Made by a program: the position numbers and the translations under genes. A stretch of 64,000 nt of DNA from positions 3,373,522 to 3,437,521 of the forward strand of contig JH720293.1 in the NCBI GenBank assembly GCA_000231825.2, given 5' to 3'. Under the pieces are notes generated by a model. That model ran no database searches, was not told where the DNA came from, and was given only the letters and a program-made list of their open reading frames with translations. The DNA is from Tetrahymena elliotti 4EA. Lineage: Eukaryota; Ciliophora; Oligohymenophorea; Hymenostomatida; Tetrahymenidae. Shown here one piece after another: positions 51,095-62,893 of this stretch. Every line of letters begins with the position of its first letter. The stretch's first letter is position 1.

Positions 51095-51805
51095 TCATTA
51101 ATCTTTTATCTTTTCTTATTTCTTAACAACTTAATAGTCATTTTAGAATTTTAATTTATTTATTAATTTAATAAAAAATGAGTTTTGTCCATCAATCTAA
51201 GAGAAGGCTACAAAAGACACAATATAAGCTGAGACAATTCCTATTAAAAAACCAATAGCTATTTAAAATATATTGTGGTAATTTAGATATAGTCTGCTGT
51301 AAAGAACTAATGGACATGTGAAAAATACAAAGATTTATTGCAAGCGGTAGTGCCACCTAATTTAATTTTAAGCAAATTGTAAAGTAAATTCGTTATTAAA
51401 AAATTACTTTGTGGAGAATACCCTCGAATTGGATATTGTAATGAGTATCTCAATAAAGAATAGAGTTGATAAAAATCCAGCCATTGCTGCATGAGAAGAA
51501 GGGAATCCAAATCCTGCAGAGCAGCTTCCTTCAGGTCTAGGCTACTTAAATAATGCTTTAAGAATTTCACAACCAATTGTACTTAAAATAAACATGGCAT
51601 TTAGTATCATATTTCTAGCAGTTCTCTTAAAAATAGGGATAATTAAGAAATAAAATCCTAGTATATAAGGATAAACTGAACAAAAAACTAATAAGAGTTC
51701 AAATGAGACTTCAATAATATTTTACTATTCAAAATTAGAATTCAAAAAGCATGAATTCATCTTTCTCAATACAAAAGGGCATCTTTCGCAGTTTTCGTAA
51801 GCCAT
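51095..51805 (-). CDS. PAP2-family membrane phosphatase, 236 aa
   Basis: Integral membrane phosphatase of the type 2 phosphatidic acid phosphatase superfamily; size and motif spacing are closest to dolichyldiphosphatase-like enzymes. The frame is uninterrupted from the ATG at 51805 to TGA 51095-51097. The three superfamily motifs are in order: KALFKQPRP (K-x6-RP), PSSHA (P-S-x-H) and SRLYLNYH (S-R-x5-H). Hydrophobic segments surround them: FELLLVFCSVYPYILGFYFL, MILNAMFILSTIGCEIL, MAGFLSTLFFIEILITI, IFVFFTCPLVLYS, IAIGFLIGIVSAYIVSFVAF. The N-terminus has three Cys in CERCPF and a nearby Cys. The C-terminal tail is Lys/Gln-rich. The substrate is an inference. Confidence 0.88.
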
Positions 51806-52261
51806 TTTTTTTTTTGTTAATTTAAAAACTAATATCTTAAATGAATAATTAAATAATTAATAAATTTGATCCAAAATAAAGACGTGTTAATTTGATGAAT
51901 ATTTCCTTTATTGTGGTCAATTAAATGAACTTATTGATAAACTAATAATTTGTATAAAATTATTTTTTTATTGATTTAGTTAAAGTGTTTGTTTTTTATA
52001 TTTTGATAGATTAAAATATCATAAATTAATAATATGCCTTTTAAAAATGTTGTGATAAACGCACACACCATTTTCTTTGAAATAAATTTTTTGAAAATTG
52101 ATATTTAATATTAACAAAAGAAATTCCTTAAATTATTAAGATTTAATTGTGCTGAATTTTTTTATTTAAATGTATTGAATAAATAAATAATTGGAAAAAC
52201 AAAATAATAAATTAAAATAATTATTTATTGAAAAAAAGACATTTTATTTATTAGATTTAAA
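51806..52261. other. Spacer upstream of the PAP2 gene
   Basis: AT-rich and probably contains the PAP2 promoter and the 3' flank of the next minus-strand gene. Nothing specific seen. Confidence 0.45.
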
Positions 52262-55200
52262 TCAATAGTTTTAATCAGTATTTTTATTATTATTCTTTTT
52301 GCTTTAATCTCTTTTTTCTGACATCATCTAAATTTTGTCTTCAATTGTATGTACTAGATTCTATTTAATATTATTTTATTTTATAAATATTATAGTTTAA
52401 TTAAGAAAAATATATTACAATATGGGTTTTATGTAAGTTAAGATTTTCTTTTGATTCCAAGATTTCCTAATTATAATAATTAATATTTAAATGTATTTTT
52501 AGTTAAAAGCAAATAATGTTTACATGCATTTACTACCAGTTTTATGTAATTTATTTTTCTGATAAAGCTTTAGATAAGTTTTCATCTGGAATTGTTTCTT
52601 TTGAAACATTTAGTTCTTCTTCTTTAATATTAATTTATTTTTTATCTATTTATTTTATATCCTCATTAGAATCGTTTTTATCATCCTTTGTTTCTCTCTT
52701 ACTCACAGAATAAACTGAAAAAATTTATTGAATATCCTGGATAGGTGTTAATTTTAATTAAATATTCTGATTTGATCTTAATGTGTTTTGGAAAATGTTT
52801 TGATGGGAATAGATTTCGGAATTATTTTCTATATTATTTTATTTTAGTTTATATTTATCAATTCTTTTATCTTTAGCATCATTCAATTAGGTGTTTTTGG
52901 TAGACTTAAAGTAGCTATCAAAATTCATTTAACTTTTCATCTTTTTGTTTTATTAATCTTTACCTTTTACGTACGCTTTATCTCTTAATTCCCCTCCATC
53001 TTTATCTTTTATGATTATAATATAACAATATATTGTAAAAGATAATTCATTAACTACTCTTATTAAAATTTCTGGCTCATCTTTAGCCTTAGGTATTCCC
53101 CAAATGTTTATAACCCCATCTATAATTTCACAATTAAGCCATTTTGGAAGTGGATCATTCAATGAAAGTCCTATAGGCTTGTAATCTTCTTTCATTAGTT
53201 TTCTTAAGCACAAACAGCATCCTTACTATAAATAAAATATTAAAATTTTGTAAAAAATAAAATAATAAAACTTACATCATCCTTTTTGTAAGCAGATATA
53301 TTGCTAATCTAGTGAGATTGAAGAATCAGTGATTCACCTTTATTGGGGTTTATGGTAAATAAACTCTACCCTATCCCTGATGCTTCTATAATTATAGCTT
53401 CTGTCAATAAGTAATTATCACACTATTTTTTGTAGAATTTATTAACATCCTCAGATATAATGTGGTCTAGAACTTAAAATAGAGGGAATGGATTAAGATT
53501 TTTGTATTCTTAAATTTCATCTGATTTTTCTTCATTTTTTAATTTGTAAATATTGTTATTTGTTTCTGTGTTTTATTGTTCTTAATCATTGATAATGTTA
53601 TTTTTTTCAATGTCATCATTATAAATTGGATTAATCAATTAATTCGTATTATCTTGTCTTAAAAGTTAAGTTTATGAATTATATAATTTAGATTAATTTT
53701 TGTTCGTTATTTTAAATTATTCTGCTTCAAAAGTTGGTACAATATTCACATATTTTTTATACCAATCGTTTCTTGAATATTACTTTTTACCTTCTTTCAT
53801 TAAACAATACAACACTTATTTTGTTTCTTTATCTTTTTTCAATAAAATTTTGATGACTTCTCCCTTAATTACTCTAAAAAGTCGACTCTCATCAAAATCA
53901 AATTCTCTGAGGTCTAAACTACGTAAATTTTTTTAGTTTTTTTCAAAAGTTTAAAACATTTTTTTCATTATTTCATTGATATTTATTTTCTTTTCTTTCT
54001 AATACATCTCATATATTTCTTTTTGATAGTTTTAGTTTTCTTTTTTGTACAGTTTCCATAATTTTTAAGCATTCTTTTTGACATCATCAAATAACACAAT
54101 TTATTTTCTGTACAATTATCCGACTGTAGCATGATCTGGAGAGTACATATAACTTGATTCCATCAATATTCTAAATTTGTAAATGAATTAAAATAAACAA
54201 TTATGAGTTATATTTTCAAAAAATTACAAATAAATGCTAGATCTGTATCTCCATATACCTAAGATTCCTAGAAGTGGACCAACAATTTAAAATACTAATT
54301 ACATTGTAAACATAAAAGGAAGTTAATTAAAGTAAAGTGTAAACTAATCAGAAACTTCAGTAAATCCATCACTGGCAACAATCTTAATTCTCTCAACAGT
54401 CAAAAATGAACTTATTGATTTAGTTCCTGTAAAAGTCTAAGTTTTTTAAGAGAATATTTTTAAAATTAATAAATTTAATGAGTTTATTTATACAAGAAAT
54501 TGAGGATTAAATTCTATCCATTGAGATGACCCTTAAACTATTTCAACTGGTTCGTCACTTGAATCAGTAACTATATAAGCTTTATATGTAATTTATTATC
54601 CATCCTCATCTTAAAATGTATTTTGATCAAAAGTAAACTAAAACTTAGCTTCAACACTGACATTACTTTCATCATAGAATTTACTAAATTAACTCTGCAA
54701 AGCTAAATTTTAATTTAGAGTAACAGCTCTATTCAGCTTAATAAAATTTTAAAAGACATCATAGGTTTCAGAGAATTCTAGATCATAGTTAGATGAGTCA
54801 GAAATTCTTCCTGTTATAACAATATCTTTAAAATTGCTAGTGAAATTAGCTAATTATAAACTATTTGATACTATCTCATTAACTTTTGTAGATGGACCTT
54901 CTATTTTGACACTTGTTAAATCATCAGAAAAAGAGCTTAAAACACCTTCAAATGTCTTCCTCATAAACTTACCATTAGATTTAATATTAAAGTATGCAAT
55001 AATTTAATAGGATGGGGTCTAAAGTAAAACTTTTTCTTCTCTTAAGTATGTTTTATAATTGAATTCAAGAGAACTTTCTATATAAAACCTTATAGGATAA
55101 TCGACCTTAGAAAAAGTTAACACTTATTTAATGTAGGCTTAAATTTAACCATCAGTTGAAGAATTTTTAGGAATTGAATTTGAGTAAAAATCAAGTTAAG

Positions 55201-58200
55201 CAAATTTATTTGGATCAAAAGTTGCATCAAGATAATTATAAGTTGATATTATACCTTAATTCTGAAGAGATGAATAAATAGCTGTTGCCATAGTTTAAGT
55301 TATGTTATCATTTACAAAATCATAATCAAATATTTCTTTCATCACTTCCAAAATTATTATATTTTCACCTTTCTATTCATTTGAAAATGTATTGAAAGCC
55401 CCTTCTTTGTCTACTGTCATTTGAATCATTTGCTAGCTACTATAGAAGGTCATCCAAACAGGTAAACTCTTTTTCTCATAATTTCTGTAATAATATACTG
55501 AAGAAAATTTTATCTTTCTTTTCATTTCTAGAGGAACAAAGACCATTTAAACTGTCTAGCCTACTTATAGCTTTTAACCCATTGATAAAATTTCATAGTA
55601 AACTTTACCACTAGAACTAACTGATGATTTACTAATCTAAGTATGAATTTTAATTTCTGACTCAAGAGGTATAAATCTCATGCCAATATTTCCTTAATAA
55701 AAAAATTATTTTAAAATATTTATTTAAAGCTCAATAAATTCAAAGTAAGATTACCTATGAAATATATGCTTTTGTTGTCTGGAGTTATACAAAAACTAGA
55801 TGAGCTCTCATTTGGGAAGTTTACTATAGAGAAAATATATGGATTCGTTAAATCTTACACATCTATAATAGTTAATTACCCTTTTTCTAATTATGATATT
55901 ATTATGTATTTATTTTCAAACATTGGCATAAAATGAACAGTTTAAGCCCAGCCATCAATTGGAAGAGTGCTGACTATTTTTGGGTTTAATTTATCTTCAA
56001 TATTAACTACTATCAACCCTTAAAAACCAACAGCAATAAATAAGTGAGTTTCATCTGGAGAAAGAATAGGGTATTCAGTACCTACTCTTTTTATAATGGA
56101 TATTGGTTTCAATATGTTATCTTTAAAGTTAAAGATAACAACTCCTTCCTCTCTGCAAGCCCCAAAAAGATACTCATTAGACTTAGTAATAGCGCATTTC
56201 TCAAATGTGCACAAAAATTATCCTTTATTAATAAACTCAGCTATCAAAATGGGATTCCACATATCAGTTTTAATATCATATATAGAAATACCTATGCTTC
56301 CATTAGAAATAACCAACAAAGAATTGTCATAATTAACTTAAACTCTATATATTTAAATTATTTTTTAATATTATTTTACAATTTTTAAATATTATTTCAT
56401 ACATCTCAAAATACAATACATACCCTAACTTTTTGATTCTACTTATAAATTTATCACAGCAAGAGTTTTTTTTTTTTAAGTTTATGTAATAAAATTCAAT
56501 AACTTTATCTTGAAAAATACTGGTAATTATCTAAAAGTGGGGTAAAGTATTTTGAAATATATGATGTTCTTAGTTTTTTTTCAAGCTTTATATTTTCTAA
56601 TAATAAAATTGAAATGTAATTTTTATTTGAATTACCCATCAGAATCATTCATAATACTGCTAGGGATAATGTGTCTTTTTTCTTTCGGAGATTTTAAGTT
56701 GCTGATATCATAAACAAAGAATCCCTATTCACTTGATCCAAGATATAAAATATTTTAAGGATCATTAGTTTTAAGTAGAGTAAGGCTATCATATGCAGTT
56801 CCTTAAACAGGAGGTATTTTTGAAATTAGTACAGGTTGATAAGGATTTTATATAGAAAAAATCTAAGTTGAATCACTACCAGCGGCAACTATAATATGTT
56901 TATTATCATTAAGGCAGGTAATTTCCCATGCCCAAGGATCTTTATACTCTTGAACTAAAGATGATTAGAATGTATTAAATAAATTAGGAAAGTCTTTATT
57001 TATTTAGGGTTGATCAGATTAATATATTACAAGAGAATGCCCATTAGAAGCAAAAGCATACTTTTCATCATGTGATAAAAGTATCTTATTACATAAATAA
57101 CTACCATCAATGTCTTATATATAATTTAGAGAAAAATAATTTGAATCTTTTATTTTAAATAGTTTCAAACCTATGCTTCTTAATCCTAGAATCAAATAAT
57201 CTCCTAATTAAGTCATCTAGATACTCATTGTTAGCTAGGGAGATAAAAAAACATTTTATAATTTTAATGTAAACATATCATCTTTTTCTTTGGGGATATC
57301 TAAAATACCACTTAAAGACGCAGCCGAAAGTCCAAAATAGGCATCAGCTGCATATATAACTGAAGAATCTGGAGTGAATTGTGTATCCCAAGTAGCAGAT
57401 CCAGTGGATACAGAAGCTCTTAATTTGATATTATTTCTATCTCTTACATCTATTATCTACAATCCACTTATGTGGTTACCTATAGAAAGTAGTTTCTCAG
57501 TTTTATCCAGTTTTACTTTATAAGTATTAGGTGCAGAAATACCTTGTTAAATATTGTAATTAAATTCATATAGTTTGAAAATTTTAATGTAAGGTAGAGA
57601 AAAATTTCCTTAAGTGTTTATAAAATTAAATTACAATTAAAGTGAGTAATTGGTAAAAATTATTTAATATGAATAGAAAAATTTATTAGTTTAATTCAAT
57701 CTTTTTAAAGCAATTTATTTCTTTGGAAGATTTTCAGAAATAACTTATTTTTTGTTGTCATAAATTGATTGAAATTTCAAGCAAAATAAAAAAATTGTTT
57801 TTTAAAAATCAACAATACCTGCTTTCGATAAAAACTATGGACTATATATATTGCTTATGTCATAACAGTATGCAATTCCACCAGCAACTAAAAATAATGT
57901 TTTCATATCGTTTGTGACAGCTATTGCTTAAGCAGTTACTGGATTAGCTAAAGTATATATTTTTTGAGGATTAGATGGATCAGTTATATCAAAGATAACC
58001 AGTCCTTCTACTAGATCTGATATAAATAGGTAGTTACTTTTTACTTTTATTTCATAGGCACCTTTTGTCTCTACAATTTTAACTAGTCTAGGTTATTATA
58101 TATCTTCTAGAGATATTACACAAAAGCCCCCTTCAATTCTAGTTAAAAATGCCCATTTATAATCTTCAGTTATTTCTTAATAAAAAGATGTATAATTATC

Positions 58201-58320
58201 AATATCACTAACTCTTATACTAGAAATTGGTTTAGGATTAAAAATAATTTCTCTTGATACTGAATTGACTATTTGAAATACCAAAATAACTAAGCAAATA
58301 TAAATACTTAAATGCGGCAT
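52262..58320 (-). CDS. Large receptor-like membrane protein with LVIVD/beta-propeller repeats
   Basis: The start ATG at 58320 is followed by a hydrophobic signal peptide (LSIYICLVILVFQIVNS). The ectodomain has repeated propeller blades of the LVIVD kind: YLFISDLVEGLVIFDITDPS, YLGSSEQGFFVYDISNLK, LFGACREEGVVIFNFKD, LFIAVGFQGLIVVNIED and KGQLTIIDVQDLTNPYIF. Several introns lie between 57830 and 55680. A long membrane-proximal region with Ig/cadherin-like strands comes next. A hydrophobic segment near 54350-54255 (LPFMFTMQLVFQIVGPLLGI) is the likely membrane anchor, followed by a charged cytoplasmic tail. Another Ig-like stretch, LPKWLNCEIIDGVINIWGIP, follows, then a Lys/Glu/Asn-rich end. The last introns and exact stop (52262-52264 preferred; 52341-52343 possible) are uncertain. 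Ligand and role unknown. Confidence 0.78.
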
Positions 58321-59912
58321 TTTAACTTACTTTCTATAAATTAAATTTTTTTTCTTCTTCAATTTTTAATTGACAAATTAATTAATAGTTAAGCAATCTT
58401 TAAATTTAACACTTATTCTTTAGAGCTTAAATTATTTATTTCAAAATTTTCATCAAAACTGACTAACTTTAATTACAAATTAACAAACTAATTATTAATT
58501 GTTCTTATTTTACATGAGGAAAATAGAACAAATAATTAATTTTGCTATGACTATAAATTAATAGGTATGCTTTTACTTTTCCTAAATAAATCCCTACAAA
58601 TTTTCTAGTTATATTAATTACAGCTTTTCAACAAAAAGAACAAATATTTAAATAAAATATACAGAATAGATACTAGTAAGATGATAGTAACTCAAAAAAA
58701 GTTCGAATAATAATTAAAAATTTTATAATCTAATATTTGTTCTTCAAAATATGCAATTTATTTAAAAATGAAATATCATATCACCAAATACCGTATAAAA
58801 TAAATAAATTTTGAAACAATCAAATTCAATATTTACCTTAAATTTTTTTAAAAATTCATGAATTAGAAAATAGTATTTTTTAATTAGTCAGTAGTAACAT
58901 AAAAAAAAATTTAATAGTTATTCAAAGCATGGCATCTCTCTCTAAGATAATAATGATATTTATTATGCTTAATTAGTTTCTGAATCATTAGTATGTTTAG
59001 TAAAAGTTTATTTATTAAAAAATATAAAAAACAATCATTTTTAATTTTTATAATTCATTTAATTAGTTTCTTTACTATTTAATTCATTTATTATTCTATT
59101 GCTCCAAAACAAGCAATATCAAACAGGGTAAAAATTTAAATTTTACTATATTAATTATATTAATTATATTTCACTTTTGAATGGCGTTTTAGCAAAATAA
59201 AAATAATTTTTTTTGAGATTACTACAATTTAAAAGATTATATTAAGTTAGCAATTAATTATTTAAAAAAATAAGAATACGTCTAAAATGATAATTTTTTT
59301 GATTCATTAATTTCTATTTTATGATACAAATTTATTTGCTAGTCAATCTTCTGATTTTTTCGAATAAATTTTTGATAAAATACAAGTAATATTTAAAATT
59401 TAGATGAGATCCTCTTAATCTTCACACATAAATTTACATTTTTATCTTTTTAAAATTACAAAAATTTATCAAAATTACATTAGTAAATTACTGATAAAAA
59501 TTGATTATTAACTAAAAGTAAATTTTAGTAATTCATTTAAATTTTCTATTTTTAAATCTTATCAAAGCTTTTTTTTGGAGGGATAATAAATACAATCTGT
59601 CTAATAGATAATTATTTATAAATTTACAAACACTATCATAGATAAATCAAATAAAATATTGTTAAATTAAAATTTTTTATATGAATCAGTGGAACTTCAT
59701 TCAAACAACTGTAATTTTTGAATGAAGTAGTTATGAAAGCATAGTTCCTAAATTCATTAATATTTGTTTGTCTACTTCTAATTTAACCAATCTTTTATCA
59801 TATAATCTATATTATTTAGTAAAAATAGCATTAATTTATATTGAACTTAATTCATTTTGTAGCAATTTCATGTATTTAAATATATTTGAATTGGATTATT
59901 TTACAATTAGAT
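58321..59912. other. AT-rich intergenic stretch of 1.6 kb
   Basis: No supported gene. A TATATTAATTAT direct repeat sits at 59148-59170. A short plus-strand open patch near 59325-59390 has somewhat higher GC, but no coherent exons follow. Confidence 0.4.
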
Positions 59913-60447
59913 TCAAAACTCTAATGTTTTTGCAGTCAATTATTTCAGTTGATTAAAAAAACCATCAAAATCACTATTTTTAATAAAGTAAAAGAAAATA
60001 TTTTTTAATTAAACAAAAATTATCTAATTACTCCAAACATATTAAAAAGTTAAGAACAATTAATTACTAAGATGAGATGCAAAATCTGATGTATCTCTAT
60101 TTGTTAATAAGTTTCTCCTAAAAATTAATATAATAAGTAAAAAAAATAAATTTCAGTGAGTGAATATCAATTAAATATAAATAAAAAAGTTACCAAAGCT
60201 TTAACTTAAATCTATCTAAAGTGCTGCTAGAATTCAATCCTGTATCAATCTACTAAACTCTTTTATTGGTTATTTAATTTTCTCTTTTTCTACAAATAAA
60301 TTATAAATGAATAAATAAGATTAAATTAATAGAATAAAACAAAATTTTTTTTTATGTTTATTTTGATGAGATAAGAAATATTATGCTACTTCAATAACTA
60401 GATCAAAAAGTTATGTATATTTACTCTGACGATTTCCAAAACTTCAT
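59913..60447 (-). CDS. Possible small three-exon gene, unknown function
   Basis: Exons 60425-60447, 60194-60289 and from 60117 down join in phase (2, then 2). Both introns are GT-AG (135 and 76 nt) and AT-richer than the exons. The product starts MKFWKSSEKRENQITNKRV and continues GLNSSSTLDRFKLKLWRNLL and NRDTSDFASHLSNQ. After that the composition becomes AT-rich, so the true end is unclear: the frame runs to TGA at 59913-59915, but a further intron ending near 59973 would put a stop at once. An in-frame TGA lies upstream of the chosen ATG. I do not recognise it. A plus-strand frame at 59768-59956 overlaps the weak end and has no support. Confidence 0.42.
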
Positions 60448-62893
60448 ATACCACTATTTTCTATATAATTTTCCCTTTAGATTAAAAAAATTATATTTTC
60501 ATAGTTGAATAGACCTTAAACCTTGAGGATGTTACCACAGTTTTTTTTTTGTTTTAGAAAATGAGAAAATACAATAGATACAAAAACATTAAATAAAAGT
60601 AAAAAATTATTTAAATACATTTTTAAGTAGATTAATATGCACAATTACATTTATGTATATGTATATGCATGTATTTATTTATTTGGTTTCCACTTTGATT
60701 TTTAAATTAATGTACATATGCTTTCTCTCTTTACCAACTTCAAATTGAAATTAAACTTATTTTTTTGAGCCATAAACAAATTAATTGGTTAAAAATATTA
60801 CAAAACATCAAACACATCAAGTAATTATGTTTATTAAATAAAAATTGATGCAATCTGAATTACCTTAGTTCCAAGGCTAACTTTTCAAGTTTTAAACACT
60901 CACTTAATCTATCATTATTCATTAAATATCATTATTGTTAATTCTTTTTTTTCTTTTTGTTATTCTTAAGATTTTAAAATAAAAATAAATATTTAAAAAC
61001 AGTTTAATATATTTATTTTTATAATTTAAAAATTTTAATTAAAAAATATATTTGAAATATTAATCAAAGAAACTAAACCCTAAAATTTTACATTAACTTT
61101 AAAGAGATTGTCACCTAAATTAGATGAGATAAATTATTTACACAATAAAATATTAATCTCTCTGAATAGAAAGATTTTGTAATTTATAGGTCTTTAAGAT
61201 TTTTAAAATAGTATTTCATTTAATCCATCAATTTTTTACTACTTTTCCTTTTTCTATTTTCATTTATTTTTTTATATGATTATTTAACCTTACTTTCTCT
61301 CACTACATTAATTTATTTTTAAATTTTTAAATAAACATAAATTCTCTTATCCATAAATATATGCACGCATTTACTTACGGTCACATAAATATTCTCATTC
61401 TGAAATATTTAAATATTTGTAAAGTAAAGTATATATATAAATTTTATTAATTTTTACTTATCCTTCTACTAAAAACAAATAGAATCTATGAATAAATTAA
61501 AACTCTGATTTGTAAAAGGTTCTAGCTTAAAATTAAGCTTTATTAGCAACACAACAGCACTTGAGATTCAATAACTTGCAGATGTTATTGAATCCATTTA
61601 TAAATAAACAAAGACCATAAACATAGAGGATGAACAAGGATATGCACAAAAAAAAAATAAACAGATAAATAAAAAATTTGAATGAAAATTTAATCATATT
61701 CAATCAAATAAATTAAATTCTTCAATTTAATTTTTAAATATATTATGTTTATTAAAAAATCTATTCAAAAAATAAAGTCTCAAATCAAATATTTTTTTAC
61801 AATAAAGCTTTTGATATAAAATAAAAAAATGAACAAGAAAAATATTGTTTTATTAATTACAAAAATATCATAAATCACTTAAATATAAGGAAATAATATT
61901 CCATTTTATAATATTTAATTCTAAGTTAATTAATTATCATAAAAAGAATAAATTTAAATGTAATATATTTCTTCATTTTAAAATTAAAAAAATAAATCAT
62001 TCAAATAAATATTTTATATCATTTCTTTTGTTAAAGAAAAATAACATTAAAAATTTAATATTATTTTAACATCAATTAATAAAAAAATTAAATTGTTAAG
62101 AGAAAAAAAATAGGGATTTAAAATAATATAAATTAATAATTGGAATAAATTGAATTTTTAATATTTTATTCATTTATTTTTTATAGTCGAATTAATTTAT
62201 TTCAAATTTAAAAAAATTTTAATTTATTTCATAAAAGAAATTCAATAAAATTTTTAAAGAAATTTCAATAAATTTTTTTTGAAAAATATTTTTGTTTCTC
62301 TCAGTTTTTCTCTGCATCATTAAAACCTTTTAAAATTTTATAATATTGATTTATTTTTGATAAAGGTGGATCTGTTAAAATAACTAAATAACAAATATTT
62401 ATCTTTTCATTTGCTATTAGAAAAAATTGATGTAATGGAAGTACATATTGAGGAAGTAATCTTTTAAATAATCACCTTTTATTAAATTTGAAATTGGTGT
62501 TTTTACTTTGAGAATCTTTTTAATATTTTAAGGGAATAGAAAAAAATTAATTTTGGTTTGTGGAATAAAGATAATTAAAAATATGAATGATCGATCTAAA
62601 GAGTAGAAAAATTATGTAGATAGTCTTTTTCAAAAATAAAATATAACATTATTTTAGCCTAAATTAGAGTAATAATATCACAGAAGCTTAACTAATTTTT
62701 AAACCTTTTAGAATCAATCAATAATTCATTAAAAATTTAGAATATTGAATAATTTTGAATTGGAATGATCAAAAAACTAATAAAAGAGTCAAATTTTTAG
62801 GGGGAAGAATTTATATGAATGAAAACCAAATGAAAAGTCATATAATTAATTATTTTAGAAAAAAAAAAAAAAGTTAATTTTTAGAAAAAGATA
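60448..62893. other. AT-rich intergenic stretch of 2.4 kb with one coding-like patch
   Basis: Mostly homopolymer runs. The one coding-like patch is plus-strand 61535-61682, which reads SNTTALEIQQLADVIESI and then KTINIEDEQGYAQ before a TGA; it looks like a last exon, but I find no upstream exon or start. The 200 bp before 62894 are the presumed promoter of the Cys/Asn-repeat gene. Confidence 0.4.

Noticed and set aside
56020..56388. Three overlapping ORFs on both strands near 56.1-56.4 kb
   Set aside because: The minus-strand one is a piece of the LVIVD protein exon; the two plus-strand ones are its antisense shadows.
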